Origin: Embleya sp040629175
GTDB taxonomy: Bacteria; Actinomycetota; Actinomycetes; Streptomycetales; Streptomycetaceae
Reading direction: 5' to 3'
DNA: 64,000 nt
Assembly: GCF_040629175.1 (NCBI RefSeq)
Contig: NZ_JBEXUX010000044.1
Location: 1 to 64,000 of the forward strand
Made by a program: the position numbers and the translations under genes
Shown: positions 44,348-51,485 of the stretch, piece after piece
Position numbering within the stretch: the stretch's first letter is position 1
How the letters are laid out: each line of letters opens with the position of its first letter
Notes under the pieces: generated by a model
Told to the model about the DNA's origin: nothing
The model's database searches: none
What the model saw: the letters and a program-made list of their open reading frames with translations, nothing else

Positions 44348-44605
44348 GTGCGATTGCGGATTGAGTTCTCGACCGAACCGTTCGACCTGGACGGCGTGCC
44401 GGCCCATGCCCTGGAGGCCCGACGGGTCATCGACGAGGCGGGCCTCGACGTGGAGGTCGGCCCGTTCGGCACGACCGCCGAGGGCGAGGCGGACGCCGTC
44501 CTCGCCGCACTCGACCGGGTGTTGCGAGGCGCGCTCGGCGTCGGCGCGAGCCGGATCTCGGTACAGGTCACCACCGTGCCGGAAACACCGGGAGGCCACG
44601 CGTGA
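44348..44605 (+). CDS. MTH1187/YkoF-like (thiamine-binding type) small protein
   Basis: An 85-residue protein from a GTG. RLRIEFSTEPFDLDGVPAHA, VIDEAGLDVEVGPFGTTAEG and ISVQVTTVPE follow the ferredoxin-like fold of the MTH1187/YkoF thiamine-binding family, which typically shows GL.yel.pmGT..EGe. Some members bind thiamine or its pyrimidine moiety; others are only known as structural-genomics proteins. Its stop overlaps the next start as GTGA, coupling it to a small HTH protein. It is divergent from the hyi operon, which contains a ThDP enzyme, so a link to thiamine supply is conceivable but untested. Confidence 0.6.
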   Translation: MRLRIEFSTEPFDLDGVPAHALEARRVIDEAGLDVEVGPFGTTAEGEADAVLAALDRVLRGALGVGASRISVQVTTVPETPGGHA

Positions 44606-44964
44606 CCCCCGCCGACCACCCGCTGTCCGCCGCGATCAAGCCCCTGGTGACCGCGATCGGCGCCCGCCTCGTCGCCCCGGAGGAGGCCGGCCCCGAGGAC
44701 GTGATCCTGGACTGGGAGGGCGAACCGGTCGTCGCCGTCCGCCTCCCCGGCCTGGACAGCGCCCTCGACCGCCTCCTCGGCGACGCGGCCCGCCAATACG
44801 GCCCCCTGGCCGACCTCGACCGCGAAGCCAAACAACGCGTCGTCCGCACCCTCGAACAACGCGGCGCCTTCACCATCCGCCACGGCGTCGAAACCGTAGC
44901 CGCCGCCCTGGGCGTAAGCCGCTTCACCGTCTACAACTACCTCAACCGCGAAACCCGCCCCTGA
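44602..44964 (+). CDS. Small helix-turn-helix regulator with N-terminal PAS-like domain
   Basis: A 120-residue protein from a GTG that overlaps the upstream stop. Residues 1-60 include AIGARLVAPEEAGPEDVILD and EPVVAVRLPGLDSAL, a small alpha/beta sensor-like segment. The C-terminus has FTIRHGVETVAAALGVSRFT followed by VYNYLNRE, a Fis/CdaR-like HTH. It follows the MTH1187-like protein in a two-gene operon divergent from hyi. It could regulate this operon or the neighbouring purine genes. A T-tailed terminator follows at 45003-45047. Confidence 0.7.
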   Translation: MTPADHPLSAAIKPLVTAIGARLVAPEEAGPEDVILDWEGEPVVAVRLPGLDSALDRLLGDAARQYGPLADLDREAKQRVVRTLEQRGAFTIRHGVETVAAALGVSRFTVYNYLNRETRP

Positions 44965-45002
44965 CCTCTCCGTCGACGAGCACGCCTCGACACCGCACAC
45001 CC

Positions 45003-45047
45003 CGCCCCGACCGACCGGCCCACCACCGGTTCGGCTCGGGGCGTTTT
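45003..45047 (+). terminator. Rho-independent terminator after the HTH gene
   Basis: CGCCCCGACCGACCGG pairs, with a bulge, with CCGGTTCGGCTCGGGGCG and is followed by TTTT. It is one of the few stems here with a T run and isolates the HTH operon from uraD. Confidence 0.7.
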
Positions 45048-45082
45048 CGCGCGGCCGACGTTCGGTCGGGTGGGTGATCGGC

Positions 45083-45124
45083 TTCAACAAACTGTTGACG
45101 GGGGTGATTCGGAGCGCCTAGCGT
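45083..45124 (+). promoter_or_regulatory. uraD promoter with TTCAACA-type operator
   Basis: TTCAACAAACTGTTGAC (45083-45099) is the motif also seen at aceB/allR and hyi. It overlaps a -35 TTGACG (45095-45100), which is 18 bases from a -10 TAGCGT (45119-45124). A repressor on this motif would block the promoter. Confidence 0.55.
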
Positions 45125-45210
45125 TCCGGCCATCGTCGCATCGGGGTGCCCGCTCCGGTGCGGCGTTCGACTCCGGGTGGGGGTGCCCGCCCAGTGGGGA
45201 GGTTCCCGAG

Positions 45211-45708
45211 ATGTCATCTGCGCCAGGACTCGACAGGCTCGACGAGGCGTCCACCGACGAGGCGATTCGGCTGCTCGGCGAGGTCTGTGCGAGCGGCGCC
45301 TGGATCGGCGCGGTGCTCGCGGGCCGGCCGTACGGGGAGCCGGACAAGCTGTACACGAGTTCCGACGAGGCGGTCGCCGCACTGACCGCCGCCGATCTCC
45401 AGGAGGCGATCGACGGCCATGCCGTGATCGGCCGCCCGCGCCACGACGATCCGCAGTCGGCGCGCGAACAGTCGGGCGTCCACCGGGCGGGTGACGCGGT
45501 GTTGGCCGAACTGCGGGCCGGGAACATCGCGTACGAGAACCGGTTCGGCCGGGTCTTCCTGATCTGCGCGAGTGGTCGCAGCGCTGCGGAGATGCTCGCC
45601 GAACTGCGGCACCGACTCGACAACGAACCGGCGTTCGAGTGGGAGGTCACCCGCGAGGAGTTGCGGAAAATCAACCGCCTGCGTCTGGAAGGGCTGATCT
45701 CCACGTGA
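45211..45708 (+). CDS. uraD: 2-oxo-4-hydroxy-4-carboxy-5-ureidoimidazoline (OHCU) decarboxylase
   Basis: A 165-residue helical protein starting at the ATG after GGGGAGG. The active site includes His70 in IDGHAVIGRPR, then SAREQSGVHRAGD (the conserved S.EQ.G segment) and FGRVFLICASGRSAAEML. It decarboxylates OHCU to S-(+)-allantoin, the third step of urate breakdown. The stop overlaps the uraH GTG (GTGA). The gene order uraD-uraH-uricase forms one operon behind the promoter at 45083-45124. Confidence 0.92.
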   Translation: MSSAPGLDRLDEASTDEAIRLLGEVCASGAWIGAVLAGRPYGEPDKLYTSSDEAVAALTAADLQEAIDGHAVIGRPRHDDPQSAREQSGVHRAGDAVLAELRAGNIAYENRFGRVFLICASGRSAAEMLAELRHRLDNEPAFEWEVTREELRKINRLRLEGLIST

Positions 45709-46046
45709 TCTCCACCCACATCCTGGACACCAGCGAGGGCCGACCGGCGACCGACGTCCCGGTCGAGTTGTCCCGGCGCGCGGCCGACGGAACGTGGACC
45801 GTGCTCGGCACGTCCGCCACCGACGCCGACGGCCGCTGCCCGGACCTGCCTCCGCTGGGTGTTCGACCCGACGCCGGACCGGTCGACGTCCGGCTGGTCT
45901 TCGACGTCGCCGCGTACCGCCGTGCCCGCGGCGAGACGCCGTTCTTCCCGGAGGTCCAGGTGGTCTTCACCGCTGACCCCGGCACCCGCTACCACGTACC
46001 GCTCTTGCTCAACCCGTACGGATACTCCGTTTATCGAGGGAGCTGA
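45705..46046 (+). CDS. uraH: 5-Hydroxyisourate hydrolase (transthyretin-like)
   Basis: A 113-residue protein. ISTHILDTSEGRPATDVPVE carries the first active-site His, RLVFDVAAYRRARGETPFFP the central region, HVPLLLNPYGYSVYRGS the second His and the C-terminal YRGS tetrapeptide that marks true HIU hydrolases and separates them from transthyretin. It hydrolyses 5-hydroxyisourate to OHCU. The GTG overlaps the uraD stop, and the uricase gene starts six bases after its stop. Confidence 0.94.
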   Translation: MISTHILDTSEGRPATDVPVELSRRAADGTWTVLGTSATDADGRCPDLPPLGVRPDAGPVDVRLVFDVAAYRRARGETPFFPEVQVVFTADPGTRYHVPLLLNPYGYSVYRGS

Positions 46047-46051
46047 CAGGC

Positions 46052-46966
46052 ATGCCGATGGTGCTCGGCCAGAATCAGTACGGAAAGGCGGAGACCCGCG
46101 TGGTGCGGGTCCGCCGCGACACCGAACGGCACGAGGTCAAGGATCTCAACGTCAGCGTCGCACTGTCGGGCGAGTTGTCCGACACCCACTTCACCGGCGG
46201 CAACGACAACGTGCTGCCGACCGACACCATGAAGAACACCGTGTTCGCCTTCGCACGGGAACACGGCATCGACTCGGCCGAGGGCTACGGCGTGCGCCTG
46301 GCCCGGCACTTCGTCGAGTCGCAGCCCTCGATCACCCGGGCCCGGGTACGGATCGAGGAGTACCCGTGGAACCGGATCCCCGCCGCTCCCTCGCGCAACC
46401 GCTTCATCGGCGCGGACGAGATCCAACACTCGTTCGTCCGCGACGGCGGCGAGACCCGGACCACCGAGATCGTCTGGGAACACGGGCGGGTCCGGGTGAT
46501 ATCCGGGCTCAAGGACCTGATCGTGATGAACACGACGTCCTCCGAGTTCTGGGGCTACATCAAGGACCGATACACCACGCTCCGGGAGGCGTACGACCGG
46601 ATCCTGGCGACCCAGGTCACCGCCCGCTGGCGGTTCTCCTTCGACGCGGGCGACGACGCGGTCGAGCCGAACTGGGAGCGCTCGTACGCCCAGGTGCGCC
46701 GACACCTGCTGGAGGCGTTCGCCGAGACCTACTCCTACTCGCTCCAGCAGACCCTGTACGCGATGGCCAACCGGGTCCTGACCGGGCGGCACGAGGTGGA
46801 CGAGGTTCGGCTGTCCCTGCCGAACAAGCACAACTTCCTCGTCGACATGGAGCAGATCGGCGTCAAGAACGACAAGGAGGTGTACTACGCCGCCGACCGA
46901 CCCTACGGTCTGATCGAGGGCACGGTGCACCGCGAGGGCGTCACTCCGCTGATTCCGGTGGACTGA
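46052..46966 (+). CDS. pucL: Uricase (urate oxidase)
   Basis: A 304-residue cofactor-free oxidase. The catalytic residues are visible: K12 in NQYGKAETR, T57 in NDNVLPTDTMKNTVF, and the His in SLPNKHNFLVDMEQIG. GLKDLIVMNTTSSEFWGYIK and QQTLYAMANRVL are strongly conserved. It oxidises urate to 5-hydroxyisourate with O2 and releases H2O2, which the local catalase can remove. Third gene of the uraD operon; a hairpin follows. Confidence 0.95.
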   Translation: MPMVLGQNQYGKAETRVVRVRRDTERHEVKDLNVSVALSGELSDTHFTGGNDNVLPTDTMKNTVFAFAREHGIDSAEGYGVRLARHFVESQPSITRARVRIEEYPWNRIPAAPSRNRFIGADEIQHSFVRDGGETRTTEIVWEHGRVRVISGLKDLIVMNTTSSEFWGYIKDRYTTLREAYDRILATQVTARWRFSFDAGDDAVEPNWERSYAQVRRHLLEAFAETYSYSLQQTLYAMANRVLTGRHEVDEVRLSLPNKHNFLVDMEQIGVKNDKEVYYAADRPYGLIEGTVHREGVTPLIPVD

Positions 46967-46987
46967 ACACACACTGCTCGGGCATTA

Positions 46988-47024
46988 CCCCGGAGGATTC
47001 TCATCCGCCGTCCCGCCTCCGGGG
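46988..47024 (+). terminator. Hairpin after uricase gene
   Basis: CCCCGGAGG and CCTCCGGGG form a perfect nine-base-pair stem around a 19-base loop, 22 bases after the uricase stop and before the deaminase gene. It has no T tract and may only attenuate read-through. Confidence 0.45.
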
Positions 47025-47091
47025 CCCGCAGCAGGCAGGACCAGACGGCGGTACGTTCGCACATCGGACCGCTGCCGCAAAGGGACTGCCC

Positions 47092-48507
47092 ATGTCTGTA
47101 GGGACCTCCGCCGGGAACGCCGCAGGGAACTCCGCCGCGACGTCCGCCGCCACCGGGCGCGTCGTCATCGAGAACTGCGCGATCGCCACCGTCGACGCAC
47201 GCGACACCGAATACGCCTTCGGCCACATCGTGACCGCCGGCAACCGCATCGAGTCGGTCGGCGCCGGAGCCGCCCCGGCCGGCTTGGAGAACGTGGTGCG
47301 CCGGGTCGACGGAACCGGCCACCTGGTCACCCCGGGCCTGGTCAACACCCACCACCACTTCTACCAGTGGATCACCCGCGGCCTCGCCCAGGAGTGCAAC
47401 CTCTTCGACTGGCTCGTGACGCTGTACCCCACCTGGGCGAAGATCGACGACGAGATGTGTTACGCCGCCGCACAGGGCTCGGCCGCCGCGCTGTTGCGCT
47501 CGGGCTGCACCACCTCCACGGATCACGCGTACGTCTTCCCCAAGGACGGCGGCGACATCCTGGGGGCGGAGATCCGCGCGCTGGCCGAACTTGGCATGCG
47601 CTTCCAGCCCACCCGCGGCTCGATGGACCTGGGCCGGTCGCAGGGCGGGCTGCCCCCGGACGCGTGCGTCGAGGACACCGACGCGGCACTCGCCGCGACC
47701 GCCGGGGCGATCGACAGATGGCACGACGCGTCCTTCGACTCGATGGTGCGAGTCACCGCCGCGCCCTGCTCTCCGTTCTCCGTCACTCCGGAACTCCTGT
47801 GCGGAGCAGCCGAGTTGGCCCGAGCCAAGGGCGTGCGACTGCACACCCACGGGTCGGAGACGGTGGAGGAGGAGGCGTTTTGCCGGGAGAGGTTCGGCAT
47901 GGGTCCCACCGACTACCTGGAGAGCGTGGGCTGGCTGGGCGAGGACGTGTGGATGGCGCACTGCGTGCACATGAACGACTCGGACATCACCAAGTTCGCC
48001 GCCACCGGCACCGGCGTGGCGCACTGCCCGTCCTCCAACGCCCGAATCGCCGCGGGCATCGCCCGGGTGCCGGAGATGGTGGCCGCCGGCGTGCCGGTCG
48101 GCCTGGGCGTCGACGGCACCGCCTCCAACGAGTCGGGCGAGCTGGGTACGGAACTGCGCAACGCCCTGCTGATCGCCCGGCTGCGGGGCGGCCCGGCGGC
48201 GATGACGGTCCGTCAGTCACTGCGACTGGGCACGATGGGCGGCGCGAAGGTGCTCGGTCGCGAGCGCGAGATCGGCTCGTTGGAGCCCGGCAAGCTCGCC
48301 GACCTGGCCATGTGGCGGGTGGACGGCGTACTGCACTCGGGGATCGTCGACCCGGTCGCGGCCCTGGTCCTGGGTGCGGCGGCACCGCTGACCCTGCTGC
48401 TGGTGAACGGCCGCGAGGTGGTCGAACAGGGGCACCTCTCCCGGGTCGACGAGGAGGAGATCGCCCGCAACGTCGCCCACGCGGCGGCCCGGCTGCGCGC
48501 CGCGTAA
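47092..48507 (+). CDS. 8-Oxoguanine deaminase
   Basis: A 471-residue amidohydrolase of the guanine/8-oxoguanine/TRZ-ATZ group. VTPGLVNTHHHFYQWITRGL holds the first metal His residues, and ECNLFDWLVTLYPTWAKID is the pattern that separates 8-oxoguanine deaminase from guanine deaminase. RLHTHGSETVEEE, DVWMAHCVHMND, HCPSSNARIAAGI and GLGVDGTASNESGE complete the site. It makes urate from 8-oxoguanine, feeding uricase directly. The first 20 residues are an Ala/Ser/Gly-rich extension. It follows the uricase operon in the same direction. Confidence 0.88.
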   Translation: MSVGTSAGNAAGNSAATSAATGRVVIENCAIATVDARDTEYAFGHIVTAGNRIESVGAGAAPAGLENVVRRVDGTGHLVTPGLVNTHHHFYQWITRGLAQECNLFDWLVTLYPTWAKIDDEMCYAAAQGSAAALLRSGCTTSTDHAYVFPKDGGDILGAEIRALAELGMRFQPTRGSMDLGRSQGGLPPDACVEDTDAALAATAGAIDRWHDASFDSMVRVTAAPCSPFSVTPELLCGAAELARAKGVRLHTHGSETVEEEAFCRERFGMGPTDYLESVGWLGEDVWMAHCVHMNDSDITKFAATGTGVAHCPSSNARIAAGIARVPEMVAAGVPVGLGVDGTASNESGELGTELRNALLIARLRGGPAAMTVRQSLRLGTMGGAKVLGREREIGSLEPGKLADLAMWRVDGVLHSGIVDPVAALVLGAAAPLTLLLVNGREVVEQGHLSRVDEEEIARNVAHAAARLRAA

Positions 48508-48599
48508 ACGGCCGAACCGCCGAGCCGGCGGACCGGCGGACCGGCAGGCCCGAGCGCCGGCGCCCCGACACACCACCGTCATCCCCTGACCTGCCGTCA

Positions 48600-48630
48600 C
48601 GCGGCCGAGGCCCCCGGGACTTCGGCCGCG
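48600..48630. terminator. Bidirectional terminator between convergent genes
   Basis: CGCGGCCGA and TCGGCCGCG form a nine-base-pair stem around 13 bases between the deaminase gene (+) and the SseB-like gene (-). Confidence 0.5.
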
Positions 48631-48650
48631 CGTCGGCCCGCGCCGGCACC

Positions 48651-49007
48651 TCAGTCCCGCGCCGCAACCGCCTTGGCCACCAGCGCCAGCGGCACCGTCG
48701 CACACTGCGTCGCGGACGCCACCGTCATCGTCCGCACCCCGGTCCGCCCGGCGATGTCGACCAGTCGCGCCGCGTCGCACGAGTACGGCCGGCCATGCGG
48801 CACGTCCCGGGCACACGTATCCGCGTCGACGAACGCCGGCAACCACGGCTGCCCGTCCCGGCCGCGAATGAAGACCACCGACTCGGTGTCGTCGATCGCG
48901 ACGACCACCCCGCCGGCCACGATCTCCGCGAGCAGGTCGGCAGGGTCGATCTCGGAGTCGTCGGCGCGGTCGAGGATGGCGGCCAGGGCCGGGTTCGCGG
49001 CAGTCAT
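48651..49007 (-). CDS. SseB-like N-terminal domain protein
   Basis: A 118-residue protein. ALAAILDRADDSEIDPADLL, GGVVVAIDD, VVFIRGRDGQPWLPAFVDAD and LALVAKAVAARD follow the SseB N-terminal pattern (accessory proteins of unknown function in actinobacteria). The ATG at 49007 was chosen because a near-perfect -10, TATGAT, ends six bases before it, which suggests a leaderless transcript; the upstream ATG at 49067 has no such support. No functional tie to the purine genes can be shown. Confidence 0.6.
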   Translation of the reverse strand: MTAANPALAAILDRADDSEIDPADLLAEIVAGGVVVAIDDTESVVFIRGRDGQPWLPAFVDADTCARDVPHGRPYSCDAARLVDIAGRTGVRTMTVASATQCATVPLALVAKAVAARD

Positions 49008-49108
49008 GCCAAGATCATATGGGCCCCGATTGTCGGGATTGGGCAGCACCGACCCGGCGCAACCCACGCCGACCCGGGTCGGACCCGCCCCGCGTGCTCG
49101 AAGCCGGA

Positions 49109-49498
49109 CTACGCCTCACGCCCCAGCGTCCGCAAATAGGCGCGCCAGCCACCGAACTCGGTGATCTCCTTGTGCCGGCCCGACTGCAATTCGCCGCGCC
49201 GCAGGATCATCGAGAAGCAGGCCGAGCCGTCCTCCAGCTTGATGATCCCGAACTCCAGCTCGGCCGGCTCGGTCGGCAGGAGGTTGTCGCGCAGCACCTC
49301 GTCCGGAACCTCGTACACCTCGCCCGCGATCTGCACCTCGCTCGCCGGATCGGGCAACAGACCAGGACAACGGTCGCCGATGGAGAAGAAGCGATAGCCG
49401 GGCGCGGTACGGGTCTTGGCCACCAGCGGCGCACCCGCCAGGTGATGGTGGAACGGACCACCCTCCATCGCCTGGCCGTTGAGGAACATCCGTGCCAT
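49109..49498 (-). CDS. Stand-alone allophanate hydrolase C-terminal-type protein
   Basis: A 129-residue protein after an excellent AGGAGG. MARMFLNGQAMEGGPFHHHL, GAPLVAKTRTAPGYRFFSIG, VAGEVYEVPDEV-like AGEVYEVPDEVLRDNLLPTE and GRHKEITEFGGWRAYL match the C-terminal domain of allophanate hydrolase (AtzF), a gamma-glutamylcyclotransferase-like fold that in AtzF removes CO2 from N-carboxycarbamate. The amidase half is absent. It lies downstream of malate synthase inside the purine locus, so it may act on a urea or ureido intermediate. That is inference. Confidence 0.75.
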   Translation of the reverse strand: MARMFLNGQAMEGGPFHHHLAGAPLVAKTRTAPGYRFFSIGDRCPGLLPDPASEVQIAGEVYEVPDEVLRDNLLPTEPAELEFGIIKLEDGSACFSMILRRGELQSGRHKEITEFGGWRAYLRTLGREA

Positions 49499-49515
49499 TG
49501 TGCTGCCTCCTGTTC

Positions 49516-49601
49516 GATGCCCGCACGGACAACGTCGGCGCGAGCAGTGTCGGCATGAGATGCCCGCACGAACAGCGTCGGCGCGAGCGGTGTCGACGCG
49601 A
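49516..49601. repeat. 43-bp tandem duplication
   Basis: Two copies of a 43-base unit starting GATGCCCGCAC at 49516 and 49559 differ at only a handful of positions. A partial third GCGAGCGATCTCGGCACC follows. It lies in the 261-base gap upstream of the AtzF-C-like gene. Confidence 0.7.
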
Positions 49602-49759
49602 GCGATCTCGGCACCGGCGGTACCGGCGCGACGTCGCCCGCGCCCGAAAACACGGTGCCAAGCTGCGGAACGACCGGGCCCGCCCGATTGGACGCGCCCC
49701 ACGACCGCCGGGGTGGACCCGGCCGTCCCGGTATTGGGGGGATCGGCGAACAGCCCGCC

Positions 49760-51379
49760 TCAGTCGAGCAGTTCGTATCCCGGCAGGGTGAGGAAGTCGA
49801 CGAAGTCCGCAGCCAGGGCCACCTTGAGGAACAGGTCCCGGGCGGCCGTCCAGCGGCCCGCCTCGAACCGGTCGTCGCCGATGTCCTCGCGCAGTGCGCC
49901 CAGTTCCTCGACGACCAGGCGCCGGACCAGGTCTGCGGTCACCTTCTCGCCGGTGTCCGCGAGCACCACGCCGTTGTTGATCCACTGCCAGACCTGGGAC
50001 CGGGAGATCTCCGCGGTCGCCACGTCCTCCATCAGGCCGAAGACGCCGACCGCCCCGTATCCGCGCAGCCACGCCTCCAGGTAGCGCAGCCCGACCCCGA
50101 CCGCCGCGTGCAGCCCGGCCCCGGTCGGCGACCCCTCGGCCGACGCCACATCCAGGAGCTGATCCGCCGTCACCTCGACGTCGTCCCGGGTGCGTTCGAT
50201 CTGGTTGGGTCGATCGCCGAGCACCGCGTCGAACGCCTCGCGGCAGACCGGCACCAGGTCGGGGTGCGCCACCCACGAGCCGTCGAAGCCGTCGCCGGCC
50301 TCGCGGTCCTTGTCGTCGCGCACCTTGGTCAGCGCCGCCGCGTTGGCCGCCGCGTCGCGTCGGGAGGGGATCACCGCCGCCATCCCGCCGATCGCGTGCG
50401 CCCCGCGCCGGTGGCAGGTGCGCACGAGCAGTTCGGTGTACGCCCGCATGAACGGCGCGGTCATGGTGACCGCGTTGCGGTCCGGCAGGACGAACGCGTC
50501 GCCCGCGTCGCGGAAGTTCTTGACGATGCTGAACAGGTAGTCCCAGCGGCCCGCGTTCAGACCCGACGCGTGCTCGCGCAGTTCGTACAGGATCTCGTCC
50601 ATCTCGAACGCGGCCGTGACCGTCTCGATCAGCACGGTGGCGCGGATCGTACCGCGCGGGATGTCCAGCAGGTCCTGTGCGTGCCGGAACACGTCGTTCC
50701 ACAACCGGGCTTCGAGGTGGCTCTCGATCTTGGGCAGGTAGAAGTACGGGCCCAGGCCCCGGTCGAGCAGGCGGGCCGCGTTGTGGAAGAAGTACAGCCC
50801 GAAGTCGACCAGCGCGCCGGCGGCCGGCACTCCGTCGACCAGGACGTGCCGCTCGTCCAGATGCCAGCCGCGCGGGCGCATCACCACGGTGGCCAACTCG
50901 TCGTCCGGGCGCAGCCGGTAGCTCTTGCCCTCGGCGGTGGAGAAGTCGATCCGCCGGTCGTAGGCGTCGATCAGGTTGAGCTGATGCGCGACGACGTTGT
51001 GCCAGGTCGGCGCCGACGCGTCCTCGAAGTCGGCGAGCCAGATCCGGGCGCCGGAGTTGAGCGCGTTGATGGTCATCTTGCGATCCGCCGGGCCGGTGAT
51101 CTCCACCCGTCGGTCCCGCAGCGCGGGCGGCGCCTCGGCGACACGCCAGTCGGCGGCCCGCACCTCGGCGGTCTCCGGCAGGAAGTCGAGCCGGCCGGTG
51201 CGGGCGATCTCCTCGCGTCGGGCCCGGCGCAGGTCGAGCAACGCGTCGCGACGGCCGCCGAACCTGCGTTGCAGGCTCGCCACGAAACGCAGCGCCTCGG
51301 TGGTGAGCACCTCGTCCGCTCGCGGCACGGAGCCGCCGGTCGCCGTGCCGTGCTTGACCACGATGGCCGGTGCACTCAT
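49760..51379 (-). CDS. aceB: Malate synthase A
   Basis: A 539-residue enzyme from the ATG at 51379, after AAGGAG. RRVEITGPADRKMTINALNS, WLADFEDASAPTWHN, GPYFYLPKIESHLEARLWND, ATVLIETVTAAFEMDEILYE, and LNAGRWDYLFSIVKNFRDAG match malate synthase A and include the Mg ligand Glu/Asp and catalytic Arg/Asp. It condenses glyoxylate with acetyl-CoA. No isocitrate lyase is here, so its glyoxylate comes from ureidoglycolate. Divergent from the allR-like gene across a shared promoter with operator palindromes. Confidence 0.93.
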   Translation of the reverse strand: MSAPAIVVKHGTATGGSVPRADEVLTTEALRFVASLQRRFGGRRDALLDLRRARREEIARTGRLDFLPETAEVRAADWRVAEAPPALRDRRVEITGPADRKMTINALNSGARIWLADFEDASAPTWHNVVAHQLNLIDAYDRRIDFSTAEGKSYRLRPDDELATVVMRPRGWHLDERHVLVDGVPAAGALVDFGLYFFHNAARLLDRGLGPYFYLPKIESHLEARLWNDVFRHAQDLLDIPRGTIRATVLIETVTAAFEMDEILYELREHASGLNAGRWDYLFSIVKNFRDAGDAFVLPDRNAVTMTAPFMRAYTELLVRTCHRRGAHAIGGMAAVIPSRRDAAANAAALTKVRDDKDREAGDGFDGSWVAHPDLVPVCREAFDAVLGDRPNQIERTRDDVEVTADQLLDVASAEGSPTGAGLHAAVGVGLRYLEAWLRGYGAVGVFGLMEDVATAEISRSQVWQWINNGVVLADTGEKVTADLVRRLVVEELGALREDIGDDRFEAGRWTAARDLFLKVALAADFVDFLTLPGYELLD

Positions 51380-51420
51380 GGGTGGCTCTCCTTCGCCGTC
51401 GACGCTCTTTTGTAGAGTGG

Positions 51421-51449
51421 ACATTAGTTTCCGGGAAACGGAAGTTCAA
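51421..51449 (-). promoter_or_regulatory. aceB promoter with palindromic operator in its spacer
   Basis: Read on the minus strand, -35 TTGAAC (51449-51444) and -10 TAATGT (51426-51421) are 17 bases apart, and the spacer is filled by the perfect palindrome TTCCGTTTCCCGGAA (51443-51429). Repressor bound there must exclude RNA polymerase. Confidence 0.65.
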
Positions 51450-51461
51450 CAACTTGTTGAA
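51445..51461. promoter_or_regulatory. TTCAACA-type palindrome between aceB and allR-like gene
   Basis: TTCAACAACTTGTTGAA is a perfect 17-base palindrome directly beside the TTCCG operator. Near copies occur at the uraD and hyi promoters. Confidence 0.6.
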
Positions 51462-51485
51462 ATATTCTCGACGAAGGATCATGCC

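Noticed and set aside
47092..48507. Guanine deaminase or atrazine chlorohydrolase for this amidohydrolase
   Set aside because: The ECNLFDWLVTLYPTWAKID segment and the pathway context fit 8-oxoguanine deaminase better, although activity on other purines cannot be excluded.
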